This document shows, piece by piece, positions 1-11,984 of a stretch of DNA of 64,000 bases. The DNA is from Sipunculus nudus. Taxonomy: Eukaryota; Annelida; Sipuncula; Golfingiida; Sipunculidae. The translations under genes were made by a program, and so were the position numbers. The first letter of the stretch is position 1. The number at the start of each line of letters is the position of its first letter. The notes below the pieces were generated by a model. It was given only the letters and a program-made list of their open reading frames with translations, did no database searches and was not told the DNA's origin. The stretch lies in the NCBI GenBank assembly GCA_026874595.1, contig CM049319.1:3626601-3690600 (forward strand). The letters are read 5' to 3'.

Positions 1-2077
1 ACAATTACAAAGTATTTGCACCATGTCTGGAATTTATTCAGTTTTCACCAAACAATGATGTTGAGAATCCAGAATATACAAAATTCACACATTTAAATAA
101 TGATCATAAGTACCTGGTTTTATGGCTTTTATTTATATTAAAAAATAACTGTAAAAAATTCATTTTGGACTAATTTCACATCAATGTACACACTAGACAC
201 AGTAGGAATCTAGATTAATATTATCAACTGCATCTTTGTCTAATTTCCTTCATATGATCCCTAATGATTAGTAATGAATAATATGATTTACTTCTTTATC
301 ATTAAAATTGAACTGAAAAATGCCATAGGTGACTGCATGGTGTTATTTGGAATATGTGACATTCTACCCATCGATACAAGATTCTTATATCATCAGTAAC
401 TGCAAGTTAATTTCCTGTTATTAACAAATTCCTTTTCTATTTTTCTTTAATTTGTTATTAAAAACCAATAAAAATTTATCAATTTATTGTTTTTTGTTAT
501 GTTCTTGGTTAAAACTACTAGATGAGTTGGGTTGGACACCTGGATCAACTGTGGCTTGCCATAAGCTGCCTGGATTCCATGTATGCTTTGCCTCAAGCGT
601 GCATAATTTGATGAAAGGTCAACAAGGTCAACATACAAGTGACTCAAGAGGGGCTGGAGAGAGCCAAAGTCTGACAGGGTCTCATAAAAAACATTAATAA
701 AAGCTACAATTTTTGGCCAATTTCTTTCAGCTTTCTAAACTAAAAAGCTGAAATGCTTATGTGTACATGATATGAAAATTATATCAACAGTGCTCACGGG
801 AAACAAACGTGCCATGGTCACAGTTGGGCAAAATTTAAGGTACTAATTTTATATTTATACTAAATAAAATTTGAAAAATTCAGAACTAATTTTGGGTATT
901 CAATTGAATCTTGATTAAATAATGTTACATCCCTGACAAAAAAATCTCTAGCTTCAGCAATGCTCTTGTTAAGGGAGTAAATATATTTCTTGATTTTTTA
1001 CAAAGTGCATTATGTTTGGGCCCATAACTTAAAACAATTACACAATACTGACATCATTCTGGCATGTGCATAGAGAATGAAAAATATGTATATTATTTAT
1101 GATTAAAGTCAGATCAGTGGTTTTGATATTAGGCAGTCTTGAAGTGTAACAATGGGTTTTTAATGGAAAAATGAAGTTTTTCATGAATATCTCGAATGTC
1201 CTAGTGACCAAATTCTTGGCATGGTAGGGCATTTTGGAGACATCTAACTGTATGCCGAATTTAAGGAACTTAGAGCTGAAGCTGGGGAGCTGAGCTCTTG
1301 CAAACTGCATAACACTAGCTTGATGTAAACAATATGTTACATGGTGCTTGAAAACTTGATTTAAATGTACAGTTTTTGATCAACTGGTTTCAAATTTTTG
1401 GTGTTAACAGTTGAAAGGCTAACAAAAACATGCTGTGAAAATTAAATCCACAGTACTTACAGGAAAAAAACGTGCCATGGTCAAAGTTGGGCAAAATTTA
1501 AGGTACCAATTTTTTATTTTTATTAATATTTTAAAAAATTTAAAAGATTTTCATCTAATTTTGGGTATACAATTTAATTTTGATTAATTAAAGATATATT
1601 ACTGGAAAAAAGGTCCATAGCATTAACATTTTTTGTGTTAAGTGATCAAATATCTTTTCTGATTTTTTTTCAAAATGCATTATGTTTGGGCCCATAACTT
1701 TTTTAAATTAAATAATACAGACATAATTTCTGGCATGTACATAGGAACTATATAGAGGAATATTTATTGTAAATATGAGGTAAAACAGATGAGTGGTTTT
1801 GATATTAGGCAGTCCTGAAGTGTGAAAATAGGTTTTTAATAAAAAATTGAGGTTTTTCCTTAATTTCTCAAAGGAACGAAGTTGCAAACACCCAGTTTTC
1901 GGCTTGGTAGGAGATCTTGGGGACATCTAACATTATGCCGAATTTTGGATTCCTAGGTCTTACGGTTTCAAAACGTGCCACATCTACGGACGGACGGACG
2001 GACGGACGGACAGACGGACGGACGACGGACAATGGACCACGACTATAGCTCAGATGACTTATAGTCAGCTGAGCTAA
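1..2077 (-). mobile_element. Pearl/Helentron-like non-autonomous element, copy A (runs off the left edge)
   Basis: On the minus strand this begins at 2077 with TTAGCTCAGCTGACTATAAG, the same start as the copies at 22750 and 41254, and it follows the 41254 copy almost base for base to the window edge. Just inside the start is a hairpin (AGCTCAG...CTGAGCT with an inner TGACT/AGTCA pair), then an (ACGG)n tract, then two diverged tandem core units about 670 bp apart; the phrase TTATGTTTGGGCCCATAACT recurs near 1010 and 1680. No transposase is visible. The open frame at 1708-1926 has a 72-residue counterpart in the copy at 41402-41620, but the differences change amino acids, so I read it as incidental. 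The class is inferred from architecture: (GTCY)n tract, tandem core and hairpin termini. The 3' end lies outside the window. Confidence 0.72.
1986..2030. repeat. (ACGG)n tetranucleotide tract inside copy A
   Basis: About eleven GGAC/ACGG units with a few substitutions. It occupies the position of the (GTCC)n tract at 41302-41342 in the sister copy, so it belongs to the element and is not an independent microsatellite. Confidence 0.85.
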
Positions 2078-3330
2078 TGATTGCAAGTGGGACCACCAGT
2101 TTTGCGTATGATGAAGAGCTATGTGAGATCTATACACATGCAAAATTTTGGCCCAATCGGTCAGACGGTTCCTGAGATATGAGCTTTGATGTCTGCAGCG
2201 TTAGCATGAATGTAGGTGGCGCCACCTGTCATAAAATCAAGAATGCTATCCACGGTGTATACACATGCAAAATTTCAGGTTGATAAGTCCAACCAATGCA
2301 GAGATATGATGCTAGCTCCTGCGCTTTTTGAGATAGCTATGACGCATGACGCACAATGCACAACAGAAGACGCCACACCATTGCATAAGCTCACAGATTC
2401 GCTAAAAATGCAAACCAAGTTTTTTCAAACAGTTAAAAGATATAGTTCCAATAGTTCTAATCTGGGCATTCTGCATCTAGACGATGTGTCTAGATGCTGT
2501 GTCTAGACATCTTGACACATTGTCTAGACACCAGACAGAGCCATGTCAGTTGCCCTGGTGATGTTTGGACCCCACCTGGTTGTACCGAGTGACCTCTTGA
2601 CTTGGATGCTGAAACTCAGTATATTGTCAAATCTGTTTTCAAACACAGAAAGCCTTTTTCAATTGGCTACACTACTTTTTTAAAGCTGCATTTACCCAAT
2701 CTATTCTTATAAAACTGGCAGAACCCTACCATAGAATAATTCTTGTAAAGTTTAAACCAATCAGCTTAACAGTTTCATCATAAAACAGTGTATAAGCTAG
2801 AAGAGTCTAAAATTACATTTTCGCTTGTAAAAAGCACATCAATGTAGGTGGCACCACCAATAGCTCAATTTCGGATATGACATGTGTCAAACATTGATAT
2901 AAAATTTGGTGATGATAGCTCCAGCCGTTTCTGAGACTAAATTAAATTTTAGTGTGCTTTTTGGACAGATGACTAAGTTCAACCTCCTGTATTTCAACCA
3001 AAAATTTCCGAACTAGAACCATTCGAACAAACTTGAGAGAGATTGTTCAAGGGATCATTTCTGTGAAATATGGGACAATTTGGCTGGAAAGTTTTGGAGA
3101 ATAAGATTTTTAAAGCTTTTTTGGCTTTTTCCCTATAAAGTCTACGAAAATGCAGTTAGAAAAAAAATAAACAAAATCCGATGGTTTTTCAGATGACTGA
3201 TTATTTGCAAAAAATTTGATGATGCTAGCTCCCGCCGTTTTTGAGATAGCTATGGTTAACGTACAGACTACGCAACGACGGATGACACCGCACCATCGCA
3301 TAAGCTTACAGGTTCACTAATAACCAATAC
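2078..3330. repeat. Decayed array of GGTGGCGCCACC-type repeat units
   Basis: Three motif positions are recognisable: a GGGACCACCAG variant near 2088, the perfect palindrome GGTGGCGCCACC at 2217-2228, and GGTGGCACCACC near 2849. The segments after them (TATACACATGCAAAATTT, then AGATATGA) match the arrays at 7986-8425 and 16100-17190. The block abuts the terminus of copy A directly. The phrase GATGCTAGCTCC followed by CGCCGTTTTTGAGATAGCTATG recurs near 2308 and 3220, an old internal duplication. No coding potential is seen. Confidence 0.55.
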
Positions 3331-3868
3331 AAAGCTTTTACATTTTCAAACATTCAAGAACCAATAATACAGTCCTTATTTTACTACAAACAAAACTATA
3401 CTTTATTTATTTCAGAAAAAATTGGATGAATGAAAGCTTCATTTTTTTTTTTTTATTGGCCTCTCCTGTGTAACACTTTCTTTTTAACTCTTTACAAAAC
3501 TATGACATTGCTAAAGCAAAGCCTGTATCATCTGGGTTTCTCTAGTAGTATACAAGCAGTCAACCACTTCCTGAAGTACTTTTCATCCATCTTTTGAAAC
3601 TATTTGTTTCTATCATGATTTTAAGTAAATATAAGACATCTGCCACTTGCTGTTATAAAAGCATGCTAAAATATGAGAACATTGTAAAGATATAAAACAA
3701 AGTTAAAAGATTATTTCTCCAAAGACAACACCAAATACTTTTCCATTTTGGTGAACCTTTTGGGTAATTCTGCTAACAAACTAACAAAACAGGAGACGTT
3801 AAAATATAACATATGGTAGAGTGAACTTGTAGACAAGAAAGTGAAAACCAAACATTACAACTTCTTAC
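3331..3868. other. AT-rich non-coding sequence, probable intron of the minus-strand gene
   Basis: It contains a T-rich run near 3445 and no exon, RNA gene or clear repeat. It lies just downstream of the donor of the minus-strand exon that ends at 3869. Confidence 0.4.
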
Positions 3869-4014
3869 CTTGCTGTTGTGGGACTGGCTGTGGTTGAATG
3901 GGTACTTGTATTGGAGGGGGCATGGTTGGTGGGGGCTGAGTGTAGTTTATATGGGTGGGTGGGGGCTGCACCATGTGGCCTGGTGGGAACATCGTAGGCT
4001 GATACATCTTAATC
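3869..4014 (-). CDS. Internal or first coding exon of an unidentified Pro/Gln-rich protein
   Basis: On the minus strand this 146-nt segment sits between a good acceptor (TTAATATGTTTGCAG before it) and a consensus donor (CAAG then GTAAGAAG). The frame entered after one base is fully open for 48 codons and gives a low-complexity peptide with 16 Pro and 9 Gln, reading MYQPTMFPPGHMVQPPP from its third codon and ending QPQPVPQQQ. The bias towards Pro and Gln in one frame, with correct splice signals, is why I call it coding. The ATG at codon 3 has A at -3 (AAGATGT) and could be the start; otherwise the exon is entered in phase 2. It exits in phase 1. Such disordered segments occur in many RNA-binding and scaffold proteins, so the family cannot be named. 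The remaining downstream exons must lie left of base 1 or be too short to see. Confidence 0.6.
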
Positions 4015-6021
4015 CTGCAAACATATTAACACAGGAGTCATACCTCGTTTTGTTATCATTCAATGTTAACCACAAAGACACTGTGACTTCTGACTGGCTT
4101 GAGATTAGGTTTTTGTCATGTACCTTGATAATACAAGCCATCTCAAGTGGCATAAATTATGGTTTTCAAGAATACAGCAGGACCTCTCTGGATTCTAGAG
4201 AAAAAACCTTGGAATTAAGAGACTTCAAGAGTACCATTGGCCCATTGTAAAAGGACTAAGTGTGACATATTTTGCTCCAGATGAAATGGGTGTAAAATTT
4301 GACATGAAAACACTTTTTATTCATGTTTATGTACTTAACAGCCCATATAGTGCAACCAAGTTACAATAAAGTCAAGGCCCAAGGAGACATTAAACAGGGC
4401 AGCGAAAAGAGAAAGACAGCAGACTGAATTATCAAGAATCAGGCATAAAACAGAAATATAGGAAAGACTAAGTTTGAGAAAGAGAAAAAATGTGGGCAAA
4501 TATACTAGTACTATCACAAAACATTATATAACATGGTACATCTCTGAACAAACATCAAATACCATTTTTCTAAAACTATTTTTCAATTTTACACTTGTGT
4601 CATTATAACCAGATTTATCAGACTATCAATTGGTACCAGTGCTAGGTTTTCCATGCCCTGAGTGAAGAATACCTCAGCTTCTCTTGGAGCAGGAACCATC
4701 AATGAAATCCTGGTATGTTGGGCCTGTGCAGGTTGCTGTGACCAGCTCAGCAGCACAGCTTGTGTGTTTAACTTGGTGTCAAGTTACAGGGTCAGACTGG
4801 CTGTATCACAGTCTACAGCATTACAGGGATATCAAATTATAATGAAACACACAGGGCTGGACAGGACCTGAGACAGTGCTCCTCCCTCTCTGACACACAC
4901 AACTGACCGTAACTAGAGAATACCAGGACAAAAACCCACCCTAATGCATCCTTTTTCATACAAGCTGCAACATTTATGTATAATTACTTATGACAAAAGC
5001 ACCCTAATTCCCAAGGTATTAACCTGTTCCACCGGGGGGAAAAAGCCCTCCCCATATACATTCAATGTATAGAGGACAGAACTTTGACCTGAACATTAAC
5101 TTATCAACCCCTACAATCATCCCCTCCCCATTTGTAAAGAGGAGAATTTGGTCCTCTCTTAATTGAATTTAAGGTCAAAATTTCTGCAAGTGATTTTCTC
5201 TGGTACGGTACCCAGGGCAAAACAATCATTAACAACTTTTTCTTTCTTCCTTTGCATTTTATCTCAAATTTGACTGATCTTTTAAATCTAAACCATTGGC
5301 AACAATATAAGTAATAAGTGAAAGATTTGCAGTTTATAATTAGTTATGACTGTAACTGTCTGTAAGGTCATACACTCCATAACTAATCCTCCATTATTGC
5401 TCAGCTGTGCCTGTTTGCACTAGATTTCTAATATGGCTGATTATTAAAACTGACCTTTGATCTGAGAAATTGTTACAGGTGTGTGTTTTGCACCAGACAT
5501 TTATTTCTGACTTTGACAGTTTTTCAAAGGTTGTATATAATAATCCATAGCTGATACCCTTAGCTTGTTGCTTGTTTCTGAACATTTGCACTAGCTCCCA
5601 AACACAGCTGATTTTCTAAAACTGATCTCTGGTGGGAGTAAAAGCCACGGGTAGTGTTGTGATACAATGGATACCTGTAGTCCCTTGTGGACTGCCCATA
5701 TTCTAGTAAATAATTTACTATTATCACTGTCATGTTCAGGATCGTATTACATAATAACTTGTTACATAAGGCATGTCCTTCAACATGTCTTCCTCCCTTT
5801 CCCTTTAGTTAATTAGTCAGTGTTCAACAGCATCTCTGATTCAGTCAGAAACATGTGTACCATTGACAGCTATCCTCATCTGTCCAATAAAAGTATTTCG
5901 GGGCATACAAGAATGCAAACACTTTTTCTGGATATTTATGCCTGGAAATCCTTTCCCTGCCTTCTGCTCCAGAATTAGAGAAAATGAAAACTGTTATTCA
6001 ACAAGTTTAAATGAATAAACA
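4015..6021. other. Probable intron, no recognisable content
   Basis: Moderately AT-rich sequence with short chance open frames. No splice-bounded open segment, RNA gene or clear repeat was found. The next element begins at 6022. Confidence 0.4.
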
Positions 6022-6673
6022 ACTAGATGTGTCGGAACGACACGAATGCCCCCGCCTGGGGCAAATTAGAAACATTTGTAAAATTTTGAAAAATTGTTTA
6101 AGTTCAGGAGGTGTCGTATGGTCAAGAGTAGGTCAACAAGGGCAAAATGCAAACTCGATCTGTAACGGGTCATTATCAAGCACCACACCAAAAATCATGC
6201 CAGTATATGCAGGCATTGTGAAAAAAAGTCCATACATGCGCATTTTCCATAAAAATTTCTGTCTTTCATGAAATTTTCTATGTTTAGGAGCCGTAAAACA
6301 ATCAAAAGTAGGTCAACCGGGGCAAAACGCAAACTCGATCTGTAACTGTCATTATCTGCCCACACATAAAAAATCAGGGTGGTATCTGCAGGCATTGAGG
6401 AAAAAAAGTCAGTACATATGCATTTGTTATGAAAATTTATATTTTTTATTAAACTTTCTATGTTCAGGAGCAGTCAAATGGTCAAAAGTAGGTCAACTGG
6501 GACAAAACAAGAACTCGATCTGTAACTGGTCATTATCTGCCTACACACCAAAAATCAGGCCAATATCTGCAGGCATTGCGAAAAAAAGTCCGTACAACTG
6601 TTTGATTTCAGAAGGACGGAAGGACGGACATGGGTAACACTATATGCCCCGGCCACTTTGTGGCAGGGGCATA
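6022..6673 (+). mobile_element. Pearl-like element with three 180-bp tandem units
   Basis: The left end carries a perfect hairpin (GTGTCG, GAA, CGACAC at 6029-6043). The right end carries a larger hairpin around GGCCACTTTGTGGC inside TGCCCC...GGGGCA. Between them three units share AGTAGGTCAAC and AACTCGATCTGTAAC, with the phrase GGTCAAC at 6131, 6311 and 6491: a spacing of exactly 180 bp twice. A short ACGG tract (GGACGGAAGGACGGAC, near 6614) precedes the terminal hairpin. Hairpin ends, tandem core and ACGG tract mirror the architecture of the 41254 family with a different sequence. There is no transposase. The open frames here cross unit boundaries and are incidental. Confidence 0.72.
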
Positions 6674-7985
6674 AAAATTAACTGCTGGTAATTTTGCTTG
6701 CTGAGGATATGTTTTTACAGAAATGTTGTCACCCTCATCAATTTTACATGTGAGGACATGGCACATTTGGAATTTTAATTCTGAGCATAACGGTACAAAT
6801 TTTACACTTTTGTGATTATATTCTGGAAAACTATGTACCACAAAATTTATTTTATTCATGTTATAAAATAAGAGTGTTTTACCTTGTGAGATATGTAGCT
6901 AAGAAAATATTCCTCTTAATGACCTGTAAATAAGCCTAAAACATAACCTGCATCTTCAAATCAAAGGCAAGTAGTGTGTAACTTCATGAAATGTCTGAAA
7001 CTTTCTATGGGCTTTCTGTACATCAGCATGTACTGGTGACACAGGACATTCCAAGCAGTCATAAAGTCGACCCCTGCCTGCTACTCAGGGAATTTCCCCA
7101 AGCTCAGCATTTGTGGCATAATTAGATAGTATGCAGCTGTCAGTTTCCTACTGGTGTATTGAATGTTGTTGTTGCACTGGGCACAAAGAACAAGCATTTA
7201 TGTTTCAGAGAGGAAACCATGAATTTTCAACAACTGACCACCTTATGAAATGATTCACACTAGAAACACAGCAGCTAATTGACAGCCTTACAATATGCCT
7301 TTTTGTATGCATATAAATAAATGCCCTGATATATCTGTTGGAATATGTTAATTTAAAGATTGGTATCACCAATTCAATATTACACCATGAAATATTCATG
7401 ATTTTCTTGGTGTAGCAATATGTATCAAGAATCCTTTAGCATGTTCCTATTATAAGGTGTAAAACAATAACATTCAGAATCGTTCAATTTAATTATTGCA
7501 TACAAACAATGAAAGCATACATTTACAAACAATCATTACACCTTGACCTGACATCAAAGAATGAAACAGATACCTGATACCTGAAAATTAACATTATGAA
7601 AACTCTAGTATTGAGGTGTATTCTGATTAACCTCATAACTTTCAGTGTGAAATAAAGAAAAGTAACAGGAATTGTTATAATAGTACTTTAATATAGCCCA
7701 CAAACTATATGTCACTATATATCAAAAGACAGTCCAAGACGGAGTTCAAGCAACTTGAGTCTAAAGTCCTTAAGGTTCCAGAGTAAGTCAACCTTCTAAG
7801 TTCTTCGAGTCCACGTCCTCTTATTAAAGCAATTTAAAATTCCAATCTGAAACCAGAATACGGGTAGTCGACAAGCGACTATGTGTACATGTGGAAATCA
7901 GAGTAGGATGGGTGAAGTGGGCATGGATTGAGTGGCAAGGGGAAATAGTGAGATGTGTTACATATTAGCAAGGATGTCTGCAAGT
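6674..7985. other. Non-coding interval between repeats
   Basis: No convincing exon, RNA gene or repeat. A weak minus-strand exon-like segment near 6883-6923 (acceptor-like TATTTACAG, donor-like AAG/GTAAAA, open in one frame) is too short to call. Confidence 0.35.
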
Positions 7986-8425
7986 GAACATGAATGTAGG
8001 TGGCGCCACCTGTTATTTGAAAGAGAAACTATCCAAGATGTATACATATGCAAAATTTCTGGTGGATAAGTCAAACCACTGCCGAGATACGAATGATTTT
8101 ATCCCATAGCAGACAAACAGATGGACTCTGTGCAAAAATGATTGTAGGTGGCGCCACCAGTTTTTTGTATGATAAAGAGCTATGTGAGATCTAAACACAA
8201 GTCAAACCAGTCGGGAGATATAAGCGTGGATGTCTGCAGCGAGAACGTGAATGTAGGTGGCGGAACCTGTCATACAATCAAGAAAACTATCCAGGATGTA
8301 TACTCATGCCAAATTTCAGGTGAATTAGTCAAACCACTGCAGAGATATGAGTGATTTTAACCCAAGGCAGATGAACAGATGGTTGCTGTGCAAAAATGGT
8401 TGCATATGGCACCACCAGTTAATTG
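7986..8425. repeat. Array of palindrome-bearing repeat units (two units)
   Basis: Palindrome-type motifs occur near 8000 (followed by TGTTA), 8148 (followed by AGTTT), 8257 (degenerate, GGTGGCGGAACC) and 8405 (degenerate, ATGGCACCACCAG). The spacings alternate at about 148, 109 and 148 bp, giving a unit of about 257 bp that carries one 'CCTGT' and one 'CCAGT' palindrome. The intervening text (AAACTATCCA, GATGTATAC, AAATTTC, GAGATA) is shared with 2217-2330 and 37645-37745. Confidence 0.7.
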
Positions 8426-8552
8426 TATGATATAAAGCTACCCAAAAGCTACTGGTGCTAATTTTAGCATGTTTAAACGGATCCGAAGACATGTGGTTTA
8501 ATGTGTAAACACAGATGCACAGATCAACACACTGCATAAAGGGATTACGTGT

Positions 8553-10347
8553 CAGTTGGACGGGCGCCAGTTGGACGGGTCCCATTTTGACGGTCCCAGT
8601 TGGACAGGTCCCAGTTGGACGGGTCCCATTTAGCCGCTATGTTATATTTATGTGACTTAATTACATACGTAAGTAGCCTGGGATTGAAGCTTTATGGAAA
8701 AGCCTAACTAAAATAATAAAAGTTCATATATGTTGATCAAACACAATATAGTTATGAAATTTTATGCAAGCCCTTATACCTGTGTACATGAATTATTGTT
8801 CAAAGAGCTATAGATTTTAACCGTTATATTGTTTTCTTCCCTGACGTTGCTTTCGTGAAAACTGAAATCATTATATCCTAATATTATCTGTTTCGTCATA
8901 GTTACAATAACGAATCAACATGCAATCAAATGTCAAATGAATTAGCGATATCTACTATAATAACCAACGTGCAGTTGATATGCTCTGCCAATAAATGTAA
9001 ATAAGCAAAATATAAGCTAGGTTTTCGGAGAATTCTCATATTTTATTCCGATATATCACATAATCCATGTGCTGCCATATTGTCAGTCCAAAATTATGCA
9101 CATTTCCAAGAAACAACAGTAGAAAGTCAGTTTGGAAACCCCTTACCACATCAGGGATATATGACAGGGAAACCTGCACCTCTGACACGGTCACCGCACT
9201 TCAAAGGGAAGCGAGGTCTCTTTATAATTAACTTATTGTGTGAATAACGAGACTAATTTAGTTGCGTTTCACAATGAATATTATGGTACGGCTTTTTATA
9301 AGTTCAGTGAAAACAGCCGATTACCCTTTGATAGGTGTTTTATTAATCAATAAGACACAACCCCACAAACAAGGTAAACAGAACAACAGTTATCTCTTGT
9401 GGTCCCATCTATTATTTATCAAAATGAGCAGAGGAAAGGCTTTGTGCAATTAAATATACACATTTATGTTTGTCTTTGTTGTCGTATGAATTTTGGATAA
9501 AGTTTATATTCACTTATTGCTAGCCGCTAAATACGCGGGTAATATATGCACTTGGTAAATACATGAACAGAGAGGGAGAGATAATGCCTGAGAGATATGA
9601 TAGCAAGAAAGGAGAAAGATGTTATTTTCATAAAAAAAAATGAATGGTTTGAAAAATGAAATTATTATCATATAATACTCATTCATTTTATTTCACAGGG
9701 AACTTATATGTTTGGTGGTTAATGTTAATCTACAGAATATTTATCAAAGACCACTGTGCTGTTATTATAACAGTTACAACATGGCTTAGACAACCGGTGC
9801 GGAATGAAACCTAATCACAGTAACTAGTTAATTAACCAAAAGATGCACTCATGTGGTTTCCCTTTGAAATGTGGTTATATGGGATGTACAGTTTTCTCAT
9901 TCCTGATAAGGTCTTTGAAGACAGTGATATATACATAAATTCATTTAAGGAGTTATCTGTTTTTTCTATCTATCTATCTATATATGTATATATATATATA
10001 TATTTATATTTAATAAGACAATAAGACAGCAAAATACCCTAGATATTGCAAGGTAAGTGATAATAAACGAGACAATGTAACCCGTCGCCATATAGCCGGG
10101 TGGTCTATGCGAATGAGCCATTCAGCCTTCAGGACGTTTCATACTGCTTGATATTTTCATATATTCATTCATATTACTAAATATATTATAAAATGCATAT
10201 ATTATAACCTTCGTGTATTTAACCCATACGTTATTGTTAGAGCGTCTGACTGGGACCCGTCCAACTGGGACCTGTCGGACTTGGGCCCGTCCAGATGGGA
10301 TCGAAAAAAATCTGACCTGTCTATCTGAAACCCGTCCATTTGGGATG
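8553..10347. mobile_element. Candidate non-autonomous element bounded by inverted arrays of a 15-bp unit
   Basis: At 8553-8629 about five copies of CAGTTGGACGGGTCC stand head to tail. At 10249-10347 the reverse complement (GGACCCGTCCAACTG type) is repeated about six times with more divergence. Inside the arrays the sequences GGGTCCCATTTAGCCGC (left) and GGGTCCCAGTCAGACGC (right, reverse-complemented) still resemble each other, which extends the inverted terminal repeat. The interior holds only short open frames and a TA-rich microsatellite near 9968-10005. I found no clear target-site duplication, so the exact ends and the superfamily are open. Confidence 0.55.
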
Positions 10348-11951
10348 ACATCCATAAAGGAAAGGCCAGAGGTCAACACAAAATGGTTAGGCACCAGTTC
10401 ACATGTGACCCAATAATTGGGTAAAGTTTTGGAAAAATTTGGTCCAGTGATCTCAGAGGAGTTCTCTGAAAACGAATACGGCGGCGGCTGAACCTGGTCA
10501 AAAACATAGTTTCTGCAAAATTTTGTTTTGGCAGATACAATCATGCATATTTCTAAGTAAATTTACACAAGTTTTTACCTTAATACTGAATTACATTTTA
10601 ATTCCAATGCAGAGATTGAGTCAAAAGTCCGCATTTGAGTCTTACATCAATGTCATATATGTTTGTCACAGAGAACAAACCCTGGTCTTCATGGGATCAC
10701 TGCTCACTACCAGGACACACAGTCTCTAAATGGAGTTTGTCCTAATACAATTTTTACATGAGACTATGTTTATATATCAGACTTTTAACCGGTAAACACA
10801 GACACGTCTATACATAATATTCACAGCCATGTAATCATGAACAGTACTTCAACATAAATGAACTGATAATGAGTTACTTGCTCCACTGCCCTCTGTATTT
10901 TTTTAAGACAATCACAATAAGCATGGACACACCAGTGTGTTAATGAGAGGTACTGGTCTGTCCCTTGCGGTACATAAAGGCATACAATTAATTCACAGAT
11001 CTTATAAAATGATTATATGCATGATTTACAAAACAAGAAGACCATTACAAGTGGCTTGTGTAATAGCACCACATGCCTGTAAATGTAATGAAAGATGGAC
11101 AAACAGACGTATGGGTCACCTCAAAAGAAGATGCTTCATACAACAAGGCATAACCCCTGTGAGTTCTGCTCTACAAGCACTGCCTGTATCATCAGGCTGT
11201 ATGTAAGAATAAGATGTACCTGTATATATGGGTCATCACAAAAGCAACATGCTGATATAATGTGACCCAGTGAAGTCATCAAAGCAGATCCACTGTGTGA
11301 CTAATCTGTAGATTTACCCCAATGCACATGCTATAAAAGGATTGGCAGTCAAAACGTGTTGGTACAATGGGTGTAATGACTTCCCACAAACATTCAGACA
11401 TAGAGATAAAAGGAAATAGCAACAGTTCCTGATAATACTGTATTATGTACTGAAGAATTTGACTGTTTGCTTAACTTCTGGAGTCAGTGCCTTGGTTGGC
11501 CCAAAGTAAGGTTTACACAACACTCAAAGAGGTCCAGCTGTCTCTGCTTCCTTTGCAGGCTGATTGCCAGGTTTAAAGGGCAACATTTAAAAGGATTTTC
11601 AAATACAAATAGCCGACCTACAACTGTTACTGTCAATGATTATATAATAACAGTACAAAAGTTCATTGCATTGTGTTTGTATGATCATCTATTAAGAACT
11701 GTCCCAGCATGCTCTAGCTCTCAAGCAGCTCCTAATGCAGGGTATGATCCAGGGCACGTTTTTGCAGGAATCCGGAAAATAATTTATTGTTTGCACAAAT
11801 CCAGGGCCCTAGTGCATTTCCAAAATACTGTATTTTTCTTAAAACATGCAAATTTCAAATGTGTGTGTGACAAATTGAAAAATCAGTTCAAATAAAATAT
11901 AGGCCTAATACAAGTCTGAAAAATATGTCAACTTTATAAAACTCCCCTTAC
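10348..11951. other. Non-coding interval, probable intron
   Basis: Short chance open frames on both strands (for example 11467-11895) lack splice context and known motifs. No RNA gene or clear repeat is seen. Confidence 0.35.
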
Positions 11952-11984
11952 CTGTTTAAGGGAAATTCAATGGGGCTAAATAAC
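11952..11984 (-). CDS. Possible 33-nt microexon of the minus-strand gene
   Basis: On the minus strand the acceptor TTCCCATTCCGCAG is followed by 33 nt and a strong donor (AACAG then GTAAGGGG). Entered after one base the segment is open and reads LFSPIEFPLN, then two bases that join the first G of the exon at 3869-4014 to make an Arg codon. Phases therefore match across the roughly 8-kb intron without a stop. Both sites are good, but the exon is very short, so chance is a real alternative. Confidence 0.3.

Noticed and set aside
1708-1926. A 72-codon open frame shared between two element copies (1708-1926 minus and 41402-41620 plus)
   Set aside because: The differences between copies all change amino acids as far as I can see, the third copy is broken, and there is no known domain. 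It reflects shared repeat sequence, not a gene.
6011-6637. Two similar plus-strand frames (6011-6271 and 6395-6637)
   Set aside because: They are equivalent frames in the 180-bp units of the pearl-like element.
10122-10544. 140-codon minus-strand frame with RxxQVRxVPVGR-like repeats
   Set aside because: The repetitive part is the 15-bp array at the end of the candidate element; no start context or splice support.
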